From Fusibacter sp. 3D3 (lineage in GTDB: Bacteria > Bacillota > Clostridia > Peptostreptococcales > Acidaminobacteraceae): a DNA stretch of 64,000 bases. Shown here piece after piece: positions 46,221 through 55,189 of this stretch. Made by a program: the position numbers and the translations under genes. Position 1 is the first letter of the stretch, and every line of letters starts with the position of its first letter. The stretch is taken from the NCBI RefSeq assembly GCF_001748365.1, contig NZ_BDHH01000007.1, forward strand, positions 124,001 to 188,000, given 5' to 3'. Under the pieces are notes generated by a model. The model was not told where the DNA came from. It did not search any database and saw only the letters and a program-made list of their open reading frames with translations.

Positions 46221-49133
46221 ATGAAAAAAAAGGAAAAGACGAAACAGATGCAGAAAACAAAACACAGCTTAAGACATAAAATTACGAAATTTATGTTTTT
46301 AAATAGCAGTGTTTCAAATTTAATTTTAAGTATATTGGTTATTGTAATCATAGTAGGTGCAATGAATACTTTTGGAATGGCAACCTCAAATATAATAGCG
46401 AGTCAAATCGTTGGAGAACTAGAAAATCCAATGTCTATAGGAAAGTTCGGAAAAAAATCAGTAGAAAATATTGACCCTGACAATGAACAATATCAAAGAT
46501 GGCTTAATGCGATTGGCAACAAATTTTATTTTAATATGAGTTCAGGATTTGTACTCCGTACGGAAGAAGAACTCATGAATATGGAGAATTTTGAAAAAAC
46601 AGATACCGAGGGTCTTACTGAAGTAGAATTCGTATTTGTAGAAATTGATGTAAAAGAGACTCCTGTTTTTTCTACACTTCCAGAAAGTATGGATATCGAA
46701 AATCCAGAAAACAACCCATTGGGCACGCACTATTTCTATGTCTCCGAGCAGGCATTTAGAAATTCATTAGGCGAAAACGTTGGCACCGTTAGAGTGATGT
46801 TTAATCCGTATATTTTAGTGAGTATCACTTTTATTTTAATTTGCATCTTTATTTTTGCCACTTTACTTTCAAATATCGTTTCATTTTTTATAAGCAAAGT
46901 CATGGCGAAATCATTGACCAATCCACTTAAAGAGCTACAATTAAAATTGAATAATTTAGCAGAAGGCGATATAGAATCTGCATTCACAACTGAGGTGTCT
47001 TTAAAAAAACCAATGCTTGAAATGGCAAACCTCGCATCAGCCACAAATTTGATCATAGAAAAAATGAGAGATTATGCTGAAACTCTAGAAGACCATCGGG
47101 TGGAGTTGACCGCTCAAAATGAAGAGCTTGAAGAAAAAGGGACTCACCTCATTCGTATTAACAATCAACTTGAGTCTATGAATGTTCAGATGAAAGATAT
47201 TTTAGATAACGTGGGGCAGGGCTTTTTAAGATTTGATGAAGATTTGATGATTCACAGTGAATATTCTAAGGAGTGCATGGATATATTCAATCACAATATT
47301 ACGAATCGCGTGTTTTCAAAATTAATTTTCCCAGATGATCCTGACCAGGGCGCTTTTGTGGATGAACTTCTTGTAATGATTCTAAAAGAAGAGTCAGCCA
47401 TGACCAAACTCTATTTGCCCTTGTTACCAGATGAAGTGTGTCTCAATGATCATATTATTGAGATTGACTACAGACTTTCAAAGCGAGATGCAAATAAGAA
47501 ATCAATGATTGTCATATTAACCGATATCACTGAAAAAAGAAAATTAGAAGCTCAAATGGATAAAGAACAGCATATTTTGAAAATGGTTGTAAAAGCTTTA
47601 GTCAATCGCACCATGTTCATTGAAGTTGCTGAAAGTTTTGAACGCTTTATGGCAGAAGGCATAGAGAGCCAATGGCAATTTGCACAAAATCAAGAGGAAA
47701 ATCTTCAATACATCATGCGTCAACTTCATACCTTTAAAGGTAACTTTAGCCAGTTTGATGTGGTTCAATTATCGGATGCGCTTCACATTGCTGAAAATCA
47801 GCTTTTAAACATCATTCGAAGTGAAGGCAGCTGCAACGTAGATTCTTGTTTGGATACAAAAGCGCTTATGTCCGCTTATGATCACGATATTAACATTATC
47901 AAAACCTATATCGGGGATGATTACATGCTACAAGATGATTATTTCTTAATTGAAAAATCCCGGATTATAGAAATTGAATATAAAATGCAAACTATTTTAT
48001 CCGAACAAGATTGTAAAATTTTGTTGCCTGAAATAAGGAGTCTCTGTTATAAACCCATAAAAGATCTCTTCAAAATGTACCCTGACTACACGCTAAAACT
48101 TGCTGAGCGGTTAGATAAAACCCTTTACAATTTTGAAATTGAATCCGAAAATCTATTAGTGGATGAACTTAGATTCCAAGATTTCAGCAAAAGTATGGTG
48201 CATGTCTTTAGAAATGCGGTGGATCACGGGATTGAATCTCCAGATGAGCGTGTGGATGCAGGCAAAGAAATGATGGGCAGTGTCAAGTGTCTCATAAAAA
48301 AACGGGGTGAATCTGTAGAAATAACCATTATGGATGATGGCAGGGGGATTGACCTAGAACGCATTAAAGAGAAACTGACCCATTCGGGGTATGGTCCAAA
48401 GCAACTCGATGAAATGAGTGTATCGACATTGCTTTCTAAAATATTTGACGATAACTTTTCGACCAAAGAAGAGGTTACCCTGTTTTCTGGTCGCGGCGTT
48501 GGCTTATCTGCAGTTAAAAAAGAGGTTGAAGCGCTTCAGGGGACAATCAAGGTAGATTCAGAACTTGGCAAGGGGACGACGTTTATATTCGAACTTCCAT
48601 TGGAGGGTAAAACTGAAATTGAAGCTATTGTGCCTATGCATCTGATGGAAACTTTGGCGAATACTTCAGCAGATTACTTGAGAAATCAGGTTGAAGGTCA
48701 TCCCATAACAACTTTTACAGAAATTCTAAAATCTAAGAAAATTGAATTGAAACAGTTGACAGCCCTTGTGAGTCTAAAAGGAGTTATCAATGCGCTGATT
48801 ATGATCAGCGTAAATCAGCCTATGGCTCAAAAGCTTGCAAGCAGTTTTCTAATAGAAATCAATAAGGATGAGGATATGGAACCATATATTGAAGATGTCC
48901 TCGCAGAAATTGCAAACACAGTTCTTGGAAATACACTGGGGCGGCTAGATGACACAAGTGAATTTTTACACATGGGCATCCCTGCTATTATTACCAATAA
49001 TGGTGCTTATGTCAAATATACAAACGCTGAAATATTGACTTTTAATCTTCAATACGAAAAATATGAATGGAGTGTGCATATGATTCAAATCGAAAGTAAT
49101 TATATAGAGGAGGAATCTCTATGGCAAGAATAA
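46221..49133 (+). CDS. Membrane CheA-like histidine kinase with Hpt and C-terminal CheX-like domain
   Basis: This 970-residue sensor has an unusual order. Two membrane helices (about 34-53 and 198-225) flank an extracytoplasmic domain. HAMP (about 226-280) and a coiled coil (285-325) follow, then a PAS-like domain (328-440). An Hpt segment has QLHTFKGN with His503 as the likely phosphorylation site. A CheA-type ATPase carries FRNAVDHGIE (663-672), DDGRGID (705-711) and SGRGVGLSAVK (756-766). A final domain (about 800-955) resembles the CheX/CheC phosphatase, with EIANTVLGN (896-904). There is no CheW-like SH3 domain. It overlaps the downstream receiver gene by 13 bases. Confidence 0.85.
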   Translation: MKKKEKTKQMQKTKHSLRHKITKFMFLNSSVSNLILSILVIVIIVGAMNTFGMATSNIIASQIVGELENPMSIGKFGKKSVENIDPDNEQYQRWLNAIGNKFYFNMSSGFVLRTEEELMNMENFEKTDTEGLTEVEFVFVEIDVKETPVFSTLPESMDIENPENNPLGTHYFYVSEQAFRNSLGENVGTVRVMFNPYILVSITFILICIFIFATLLSNIVSFFISKVMAKSLTNPLKELQLKLNNLAEGDIESAFTTEVSLKKPMLEMANLASATNLIIEKMRDYAETLEDHRVELTAQNEELEEKGTHLIRINNQLESMNVQMKDILDNVGQGFLRFDEDLMIHSEYSKECMDIFNHNITNRVFSKLIFPDDPDQGAFVDELLVMILKEESAMTKLYLPLLPDEVCLNDHIIEIDYRLSKRDANKKSMIVILTDITEKRKLEAQMDKEQHILKMVVKALVNRTMFIEVAESFERFMAEGIESQWQFAQNQEENLQYIMRQLHTFKGNFSQFDVVQLSDALHIAENQLLNIIRSEGSCNVDSCLDTKALMSAYDHDINIIKTYIGDDYMLQDDYFLIEKSRIIEIEYKMQTILSEQDCKILLPEIRSLCYKPIKDLFKMYPDYTLKLAERLDKTLYNFEIESENLLVDELRFQDFSKSMVHVFRNAVDHGIESPDERVDAGKEMMGSVKCLIKKRGESVEITIMDDGRGIDLERIKEKLTHSGYGPKQLDEMSVSTLLSKIFDDNFSTKEEVTLFSGRGVGLSAVKKEVEALQGTIKVDSELGKGTTFIFELPLEGKTEIEAIVPMHLMETLANTSADYLRNQVEGHPITTFTEILKSKKIELKQLTALVSLKGVINALIMISVNQPMAQKLASSFLIEINKDEDMEPYIEDVLAEIANTVLGNTLGRLDDTSEFLHMGIPAIITNNGAYVKYTNAEILTFNLQYEKYEWSVHMIQIESNYIEEESLWQE

Positions 49134-49495
49134 TGATTGTAGACGATTCAACCGTTATGAGAATGAATTTAAAAAAAATACTCACGGATGTTGGACATAC
49201 TATTGTTGCAGAAGCACAAAATGGAAAAGAAGCGTGTGCACAATACGAAAAGTATAGGCCAGATTTAGTGACTATGGATATTTCAATGCCTGTAATGACA
49301 GGTGTGGAAGCTACAAAAGCCATCGTAAGTAAATTTCCAGATGCTGTAATTGTAATGATCAGCGCACTTAATCAAAAGAAGATGGTGTACGATGCCTTGA
49401 AAAATGGGGCTAAACATTATATTATTAAACCGATTGATCAAGAAAAAGTCATCAGTGTTCTAAATGAAGTTTTGCGAACTGATGTGTCGACTTAA
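49121..49495 (+). CDS. CheY-like single-domain response regulator
   Basis: The 124-residue protein is one receiver domain. The acidic pair is in IMIVDDS, the phospho-acceptor Asp in VTMDISMPVMTG, the Ser/Thr switch in VMISAL, and the Lys in YIIKPID. With no output domain it probably carries phosphate between the CheA-like kinase and a target. The obvious source is the overlapping upstream kinase, and its CheX-like domain could dephosphorylate it. The next gene is an HD-GYP protein. Whether this regulator touches the flagellar motor cannot be told, and no flagellar genes are visible. Confidence 0.93.
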   Translation: MARIMIVDDSTVMRMNLKKILTDVGHTIVAEAQNGKEACAQYEKYRPDLVTMDISMPVMTGVEATKAIVSKFPDAVIVMISALNQKKMVYDALKNGAKHYIIKPIDQEKVISVLNEVLRTDVST

Positions 49496-49515
49496 AAAGA
49501 GGAGAATTGCTTGAA

Positions 49516-51033
49516 ATGATAAATAATGTGCTTTTGATCTCCAAAAATCAACTGTTATTAGAACAGCTTCAATCAAACATTGACCCCAATGAGTATGCGT
49601 TAACGCAAACCAGTGGTAGCGATATCATGCAAAAGTGTTTTTTGTTATCACCGTGTTATATCTTTGTTGATCTTAATGATCTCAGTGAACAAATGATTCA
49701 AGTCATTAAGACCATCAACGATCTTGATTATATCCCCATTCTTTATATAGGTGAAGTTTCTTCTGCAAAAAGGATGGAAATTGCACTTGAAGATGAATTG
49801 CTACTGCCTTTGGATGCCTTTATTTTACAGTCGAGTTGCCTTTTGAAACAAGGCATTCAATTTAAAAGGCAATATAATAAAGTTTCACAGGCGTATGACA
49901 CAATGGATGCGTTGACCACAGATACTAAAAGCATTATGGCAAATTACTTAGAACACAATACTCTAGATCCTGTAAAACTCTATAATGACATCATCAATAG
50001 TATTTTCATGGACAATCCCCTTTTGAATAATAAACCTCAGTATGTCTGGATCTTGATAAAGGTTGGCGATAATTACAAAGCCAATTTATATCTTCGTGAA
50101 AAGCCTGATGATAACTATGTAAATATAAGTATTTCTAAAGTCCCCATGGATCATTCTTTTGGATTTGATGTTTTTGCAGAAAACGGCTTTAAGATTAATT
50201 TGTTTGAATCTCACTTATCGGATATAGACTCTACATCTAAAATGTTTCCGGACGAAATGCTGAATGACATGGCCGCTGTTGAAAATTTTGCGGGTTATGG
50301 TCTGGATCAAATGGTCGTTATTGGATGTAATTACGAACACTCGGTCAGCAGCTATGAAGCCTCTATTTTAAAATCTGCTACAGTTACACTGGATTTACTG
50401 GAAAACATTCAGATGAAGTTATCTGACGTCGAAGGCGCTTTTAATTACACGTTAGATGCGCTTGCAAGAGCGGCAGAGGCCAGCGACGATTCAACAGGCC
50501 AGCATATTAAACGCGTTAATGAATATGCAAAGTTCATTGCCATGGCATTAGGTCTTGAGAATTCATTTGTAAAAGAAATTGCGAAAAGCGCCCAAATGCA
50601 CGATGTGGGTAAAATTTACGTGGACAATAGTATCCTTCAAAAAAAAGGGCCTCTTGATGAAAGGGAATTTTATGAAATGCAACAACACACGCTTTATGGT
50701 GAACGGATCGTTGGCGCCTCTGATTATTTAAAAATGGCATCGGAGATTGCACTGAACCATCACGAAAAATTTGATGGCAGTGGTTACCCCAATCAAAAAA
50801 AAGGTGAGGCAATACCACTTTCAGCTCGAATCGTTTCACTTGCAGATGTCTATGATGCGCTTAGAAGTTCAAGATCATATAAACCGGGATTTACGCATGA
50901 AAAAGCTTGTGATATAATCCTAAACGGAGATGGCAGAGTTATGCCAGAGCATTTTGATCCTCAAGTTTTAGCGGTCTTTAAAAAAGAACATTTAAGCTTC
51001 AACTCTATATTTGAAGCGCATAATTATAATTAA
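49516..51033 (+). CDS. HD-GYP c-di-GMP phosphodiesterase with N-terminal receiver-like domain
   Basis: HD-GYP proteins hydrolyse cyclic di-GMP. The C-terminal domain (about 310-490) has HIKRVNEYA, the HD pair AQMHDVGKIYV, and NHHEKFDGSGYPN (the GYP signature), all intact. The N-terminal 120 residues look like a divergent receiver: YIFVDLND keeps a possible acceptor Asp but the usual N-terminal acidic pair is absent. The middle (about 145-300) may be a GAF-like sensor. I start at the ATG at 49516, 11 bases after GGAG. A TTG at 49507 is only two bases from it. It is cotranscribed with the receiver. Confidence 0.9.
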   Translation: MINNVLLISKNQLLLEQLQSNIDPNEYALTQTSGSDIMQKCFLLSPCYIFVDLNDLSEQMIQVIKTINDLDYIPILYIGEVSSAKRMEIALEDELLLPLDAFILQSSCLLKQGIQFKRQYNKVSQAYDTMDALTTDTKSIMANYLEHNTLDPVKLYNDIINSIFMDNPLLNNKPQYVWILIKVGDNYKANLYLREKPDDNYVNISISKVPMDHSFGFDVFAENGFKINLFESHLSDIDSTSKMFPDEMLNDMAAVENFAGYGLDQMVVIGCNYEHSVSSYEASILKSATVTLDLLENIQMKLSDVEGAFNYTLDALARAAEASDDSTGQHIKRVNEYAKFIAMALGLENSFVKEIAKSAQMHDVGKIYVDNSILQKKGPLDEREFYEMQQHTLYGERIVGASDYLKMASEIALNHHEKFDGSGYPNQKKGEAIPLSARIVSLADVYDALRSSRSYKPGFTHEKACDIILNGDGRVMPEHFDPQVLAVFKKEHLSFNSIFEAHNYN

Positions 51034-51047
51034 ATTTTTAATAACGC

Positions 51048-51128
51048 ATGTCCATAAACAATCTATAGAGGGTCGCTCAAATTTTGACTTTTGACACTCT
51101 AATTATAATTGTTTTATGGACTTTTTTT
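51048..51128 (+). terminator. Large terminator after the HD-GYP gene, containing repeat copy 2
   Basis: GTCCATAAACAAT pairs with ATTGTTTTATGGAC (one bulge) and runs into TTTTTTT. An inner hairpin pairs GTC with GAC. The loop holds the 51070-51102 repeat. Confidence 0.8.
51070..51102 (+). repeat. Copy 2 of a short intergenic repeat
   Basis: It matches the sequence at 44284-44315, with 19 of 21 bases identical over the TTTTGACTTTTGACACTCTA region. It sits in the loop of a terminator. Confidence 0.5.
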
Positions 51129-51201
51129 ATGAATTGAATGGCACTTGTCGGGTATAAAACACTTATGGGGCAATTATGAATAAAAAGGGGGAAGTGATTA
51201 T

Positions 51202-52092
51202 GTGGATTGGAAATCAATATCGTTTGAAGACAAAAACATTTTTGAAGAAATGATAAAATTAAAGCCTTATCCGCTGAGCGATTATAATTTTACACATCTG
51301 AATATCTGGAAAACGGCTTACAAGCTCTCTTATACAATATTGAATGGGAACCTTGTGGTGAGAGGGAAAGATCCATTTTCAAATGAAGAATATGTCTACA
51401 TGCCTATGGGGATCGGCAATTTACACGCTTCAATTGAAGCTTTAAAAAATGAGTTTAAGGGGATCCATAAGCCTTTGATCATCAAGGCTTTAACACCCAA
51501 AATGATGGCTGAAATCAAATCGGCAAATCCACGCCAATTCAATTTTACAATCAATCGCAATGAATTTGAATATATTTATAAAATTAAGCAAATCGCGTCG
51601 TACGACGATAAAAAGTTAAGACGCAAGAGAGAACTTTGCAAGCATTTCGAAACCCATTATCCGGCCGAGTTTATCCAATATGAAACGGTTCACTATCCGC
51701 TCGTTTTGGATCTGATCGAGAAATGGCATCATGACCGAGAAGAAGATGATCTGATCGTGCAATCTGAAAAGGAGGGCATTCTCAACATCTTAGATCACTT
51801 AGAACACTTAAAATGCGAAGGTTTTATGCTCATGGTATCGGGTGAGGTCATAGGGGTTATCATTGCCGAACCGCTGACTGAAGATATAGTGCTCGTTCAC
51901 TATGAAAAAGGGATAAGATCATATAAAGGGGTATATGATATCTTAAAACGCAATGTATCACGCTATTATCAAAATGAGTTTAAATATATCAGTTTAGAGG
52001 AAGATATGGGTATTGAAGGTCTGCGAATTGCAAAGGAACTCTACAGACCAAATCATTTAATTATTAAGGGGACAATAACATTTATAGACTAG
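51202..52092 (+). CDS. DUF2156 (MprF C-terminal-like) protein
   Basis: The 296-residue protein resembles DUF2156, the aminoacyltransferase-like domain of phosphatidylglycerol lysyltransferases, with a double GNAT fold. Visible features are LKPYPLSDYNFTHLNIWK at the start, a central KLRRKRELCKHFE, and C-terminal YISLEEDMGIEGLRIAKELYRP. No membrane domain precedes it, so it is the stand-alone type common in Clostridia. Its substrate is unknown. The start is a GTG after GGGGGAAG. It lies 15 bases before the MFS-sensor gene, so the two probably share a transcript. Confidence 0.85.
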   Translation: MDWKSISFEDKNIFEEMIKLKPYPLSDYNFTHLNIWKTAYKLSYTILNGNLVVRGKDPFSNEEYVYMPMGIGNLHASIEALKNEFKGIHKPLIIKALTPKMMAEIKSANPRQFNFTINRNEFEYIYKIKQIASYDDKKLRRKRELCKHFETHYPAEFIQYETVHYPLVLDLIEKWHHDREEDDLIVQSEKEGILNILDHLEHLKCEGFMLMVSGEVIGVIIAEPLTEDIVLVHYEKGIRSYKGVYDILKRNVSRYYQNEFKYISLEEDMGIEGLRIAKELYRPNHLIIKGTITFID

Positions 52093-52107
52093 GGGGCAGT
52101 TGATTAT

Positions 52108-55100
52108 ATGAGACAACACTATTCCAAAAAGACGATTATTGTACTGCTCATGATCTTTTTTATAGCTACAATTGGGATAAGCTTCACTTATACCCATTTT
52201 AAAGTTAATCCTTTTGAGAACATTCACCTGACCAATACTTCTGGCGTTGCCTTGGGGGAAGATCATAGCATTTACATTGTAAGCGATTCCAATAGAGCCA
52301 TTCGTAAAATAGCCAATAATGATCAGCTCATATACACGATTGAAGGTGGCAAAAGAACAGCTGACAGTTTTTACACAGCCAATGAAATCGATACGGATGA
52401 AAATGGAAATTTATATGTGATGCACAGTCGATGGGACGATACGGGCTCGTATCTAGAAACAGAAACGATTAGTGTCTTTGATAACACAGGGAAATTTATC
52501 AAGCAAGTCTTTAAACTTCCAGATGAATCTCAGTCAAAATTAACCCCTGCTATGAAAGGATTAAAGTACTTTGAGGGACATTTATATTGGTTTGTACTGG
52601 TAAACGAAGGGATTAACCTTTATTCTGACAAATCGGAAGAACCCATGGGCTTTTTTGCTTTTGAAATGGCAGATCAAATGATACAAGATGTTGATATGAG
52701 GGATGAAACGCATTGGTTTTATGCTTCTAAACAAGGCTTTATCCAATCTGTGGATACAAATAAAATGAAGGTTCAAACGCTCTTTGATGCCCGATTACTC
52801 AGTCAAGAAAATCCCTCTAGTATATGGGGCATTCAATATGATGCCCAGTCTAAAACCTTATTTTTTAACGATCTTGGACAATTTGGCCTCTTTAAAATCA
52901 ATGGAAGTCAAGTTGAAAAAGTCTTTTCAAGTAGTGAATACAGCACGGTAAACGATGAAGTTTATTATAATTTCGATGTATTAAGTGCATCCTATATCGC
53001 CGTCAATGATGAGAGCATTACACTTAAATCTGAGGCGGGCGCTTATAAGAGTATCTCAGAGCTAAAACCTTCGTCCTCTATTTTGATCCTTCGAATCATT
53101 GCATGGGTTTCAATCTTCTTAATGATTTTAAGTGCCTATTTGTTAATAAATTGGCTCTTGAAAGATGTCTTGAAAAATGGCATACCAAGAGGTTTCAAAA
53201 AAACGGCCGCTATTATTTTAGTGGTTTTAATTGCAACGATTCTAACGTCATCACTTGCGATTAATTTCTACAATGAGATTTTGGTGGAACAAGCTACGAA
53301 TAACTTGAAATTACTCGTTCAAGGTTCTAAATTTGTCATACATGGCGATGCCGTGGATGCCATCAAACAGCCCTCTGATTTTTATACCGAAGAGTATCAA
53401 GTGGTTTATGATGATCTCCAACGCATGGTCAACTATAATCAAGAAGTTTGGGACGAAAACCTATATACGGCGCTCTATACGATTACAGATGACCGTTACT
53501 ATGCACTTATGTACAATGATAATAGTGTGACCCCTTATTATACCTTCAACGCTTGGACTGACGATCCCGATTTTAATTACTTTTACGACGCCTTTCAAGG
53601 TAAAATCACACATGGGACGGAAACGGATGCCGATGGTGAATGGCTTTTCGCTATGGGCCCTGTTTACAATTCAAAAGATGAAGTTGTTGCAATCATTGAA
53701 GTGGGCATGAACAAGTACATTTTTGATGAATGGAATAAAAATATCGTCAATAAAATCATTACCGACATCATATCCATTACCATCATCATAATCTTATTGA
53801 TTTCTGAAGTGACATTTTTATCCAATTGGTTGGAGCAAAGAAAAGCACATCGATTGCAGAGTGCATCGTCAAAAGCACATGAAATCAATCCAGAATTTAA
53901 TGAACTCAATGCCTTAAGAACGCTTGCTTTGCTCACTTATATTGTCATCTTCATGTGTACGGCGTTCATTCCTCTAATGGCAAAATCTATTTACAGTCCT
54001 ATTGGCAATCTATCCATGTCGATGGCGATTGGACTCCCTATATTTACAGAAGTGTTGTTTGCGGCTATAACCATTGTCATTGCTGGGTTTATTGCAGAAA
54101 AGAAAGGTTGGAAACTCATATTTTATATGGGAATCATCATTTTAATTGGAGCTGCCATTGCCACAGCTTTGACGAGATCACTATTGGTTTTTATCATTAT
54201 CAGAGGGATTGCAGGCATTGGCAATGGGTTTATACAGATGACGATGCACGCTTTTGTGAACACGGGGAAGACGGTGGCACAGAGAAACGAAACCTTCGCA
54301 AATATGATGTCCGGTGCCATTGCTGGGGTCAATCTCGGCGTCGTCTTTGGTGCGAATCTTGTGGATAAGATGGGCTATTTTAATGTTTTCTTTATTATGG
54401 CTGGAATAGGTGTCATCGCCATATTATTTGAACGCCTATTTTTAAGACAATACGACACCATGGCGTTTCATATTGAAGAGGCAGAACCGCCTATAACGGA
54501 GGATACCCTTGATAAAAACAATCAGAAAATGTCATGGCTTTATTATTTTTCAAGAAAGAGTATTGCCGCGTTTCTCACGCTTATACTCGTGCCTGCACTT
54601 TTGTGTTACATGTATTTAGAATATTTTTTCCCATTGTTTGCTGAGGCAAAAGGATTGACGACTTCAATGATCGGAATTGTTTTCTCACTTTATGGCCTGT
54701 TTATCGTTTATTTTGGTCCATCCATGAGCACTTTTACAGAAAAAACTTTTGGGGTGAAAAATGCTTCTGCCATTGCAAGTATATTAACAGGCATTTCATT
54801 GCTTGTGTATGCTGTTACTGGAACACTTTTAGGCGCTGTACTGGCCGTATTGATCTTGGCAATTTCGGATAGCTTTGGCGACAGCGTTTACACCACTTAT
54901 TTCTTAGCGATTAAAGAATCACAAAAAATCGGCAAATCCATTGCAGCGGGTTATTTAGAATTTTTCTCTCAGATTGGGAAGATGCTTGGCGCGCTTGCCT
55001 TTGGTATTGCCATTGGGTTTGGAGATCAACTTGGAATTGGTATAATAGGGGTGATCACTGTTGGATTTGGAGTGTTATTCATTCCAATTGGAACTCAAGT

Positions 55101-55125
55101 AGTTGTTTCGGATACGGATGAATAA
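52108..55125 (+). CDS. Fusion of propeller-like ectodomain, Cache-like domain and MFS transporter
   Basis: This 1005-residue protein is a chimera. A signal-anchor helix (about 9-28) precedes a propeller-like ectodomain (35-320) with NHL/SMP-30-type blades such as EIDTDENGNLYVMHS. Two membrane helices (325-351, 367-387) are followed by a Cache-like domain (390-545, with DADGEWLFAMGPVYNSKD) and another helix (549-571). A full 12-helix MFS region ends it (about 602-1000, with IRGIAGIGNGFIQM). The first 570 residues match the layout of the protein at 56396. The transported substrate is unknown. It could be a transporter gated by, or signalling through, an extracellular sensor. Confidence 0.8.
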   Translation: MRQHYSKKTIIVLLMIFFIATIGISFTYTHFKVNPFENIHLTNTSGVALGEDHSIYIVSDSNRAIRKIANNDQLIYTIEGGKRTADSFYTANEIDTDENGNLYVMHSRWDDTGSYLETETISVFDNTGKFIKQVFKLPDESQSKLTPAMKGLKYFEGHLYWFVLVNEGINLYSDKSEEPMGFFAFEMADQMIQDVDMRDETHWFYASKQGFIQSVDTNKMKVQTLFDARLLSQENPSSIWGIQYDAQSKTLFFNDLGQFGLFKINGSQVEKVFSSSEYSTVNDEVYYNFDVLSASYIAVNDESITLKSEAGAYKSISELKPSSSILILRIIAWVSIFLMILSAYLLINWLLKDVLKNGIPRGFKKTAAIILVVLIATILTSSLAINFYNEILVEQATNNLKLLVQGSKFVIHGDAVDAIKQPSDFYTEEYQVVYDDLQRMVNYNQEVWDENLYTALYTITDDRYYALMYNDNSVTPYYTFNAWTDDPDFNYFYDAFQGKITHGTETDADGEWLFAMGPVYNSKDEVVAIIEVGMNKYIFDEWNKNIVNKIITDIISITIIIILLISEVTFLSNWLEQRKAHRLQSASSKAHEINPEFNELNALRTLALLTYIVIFMCTAFIPLMAKSIYSPIGNLSMSMAIGLPIFTEVLFAAITIVIAGFIAEKKGWKLIFYMGIIILIGAAIATALTRSLLVFIIIRGIAGIGNGFIQMTMHAFVNTGKTVAQRNETFANMMSGAIAGVNLGVVFGANLVDKMGYFNVFFIMAGIGVIAILFERLFLRQYDTMAFHIEEAEPPITEDTLDKNNQKMSWLYYFSRKSIAAFLTLILVPALLCYMYLEYFFPLFAEAKGLTTSMIGIVFSLYGLFIVYFGPSMSTFTEKTFGVKNASAIASILTGISLLVYAVTGTLLGAVLAVLILAISDSFGDSVYTTYFLAIKESQKIGKSIAAGYLEFFSQIGKMLGALAFGIAIGFGDQLGIGIIGVITVGFGVLFIPIGTQVVVSDTDE

Positions 55126-55130
55126 GAGAA

Positions 55131-55189
55131 GCCCCATCGACAGTTTCGACCCATTAAAGAGATGGACCATGTCGATGGGGCTATTTTTT
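55131..55189. terminator. Bidirectional terminator between convergent genes
   Basis: GCCCCATCGAC pairs exactly with GTCGATGGGGC around 29 bases (inner CCAT/ATGG), followed by TATTTTTT. The T-tract overlaps the stop codon of the minus-strand gene. Confidence 0.85.

Noticed and set aside
53955-54368. 137-codon frame inside the MFS fusion gene
   Set aside because: It is an out-of-frame shadow rich in Trp, His and Cys, while the main frame encodes clear membrane helices.
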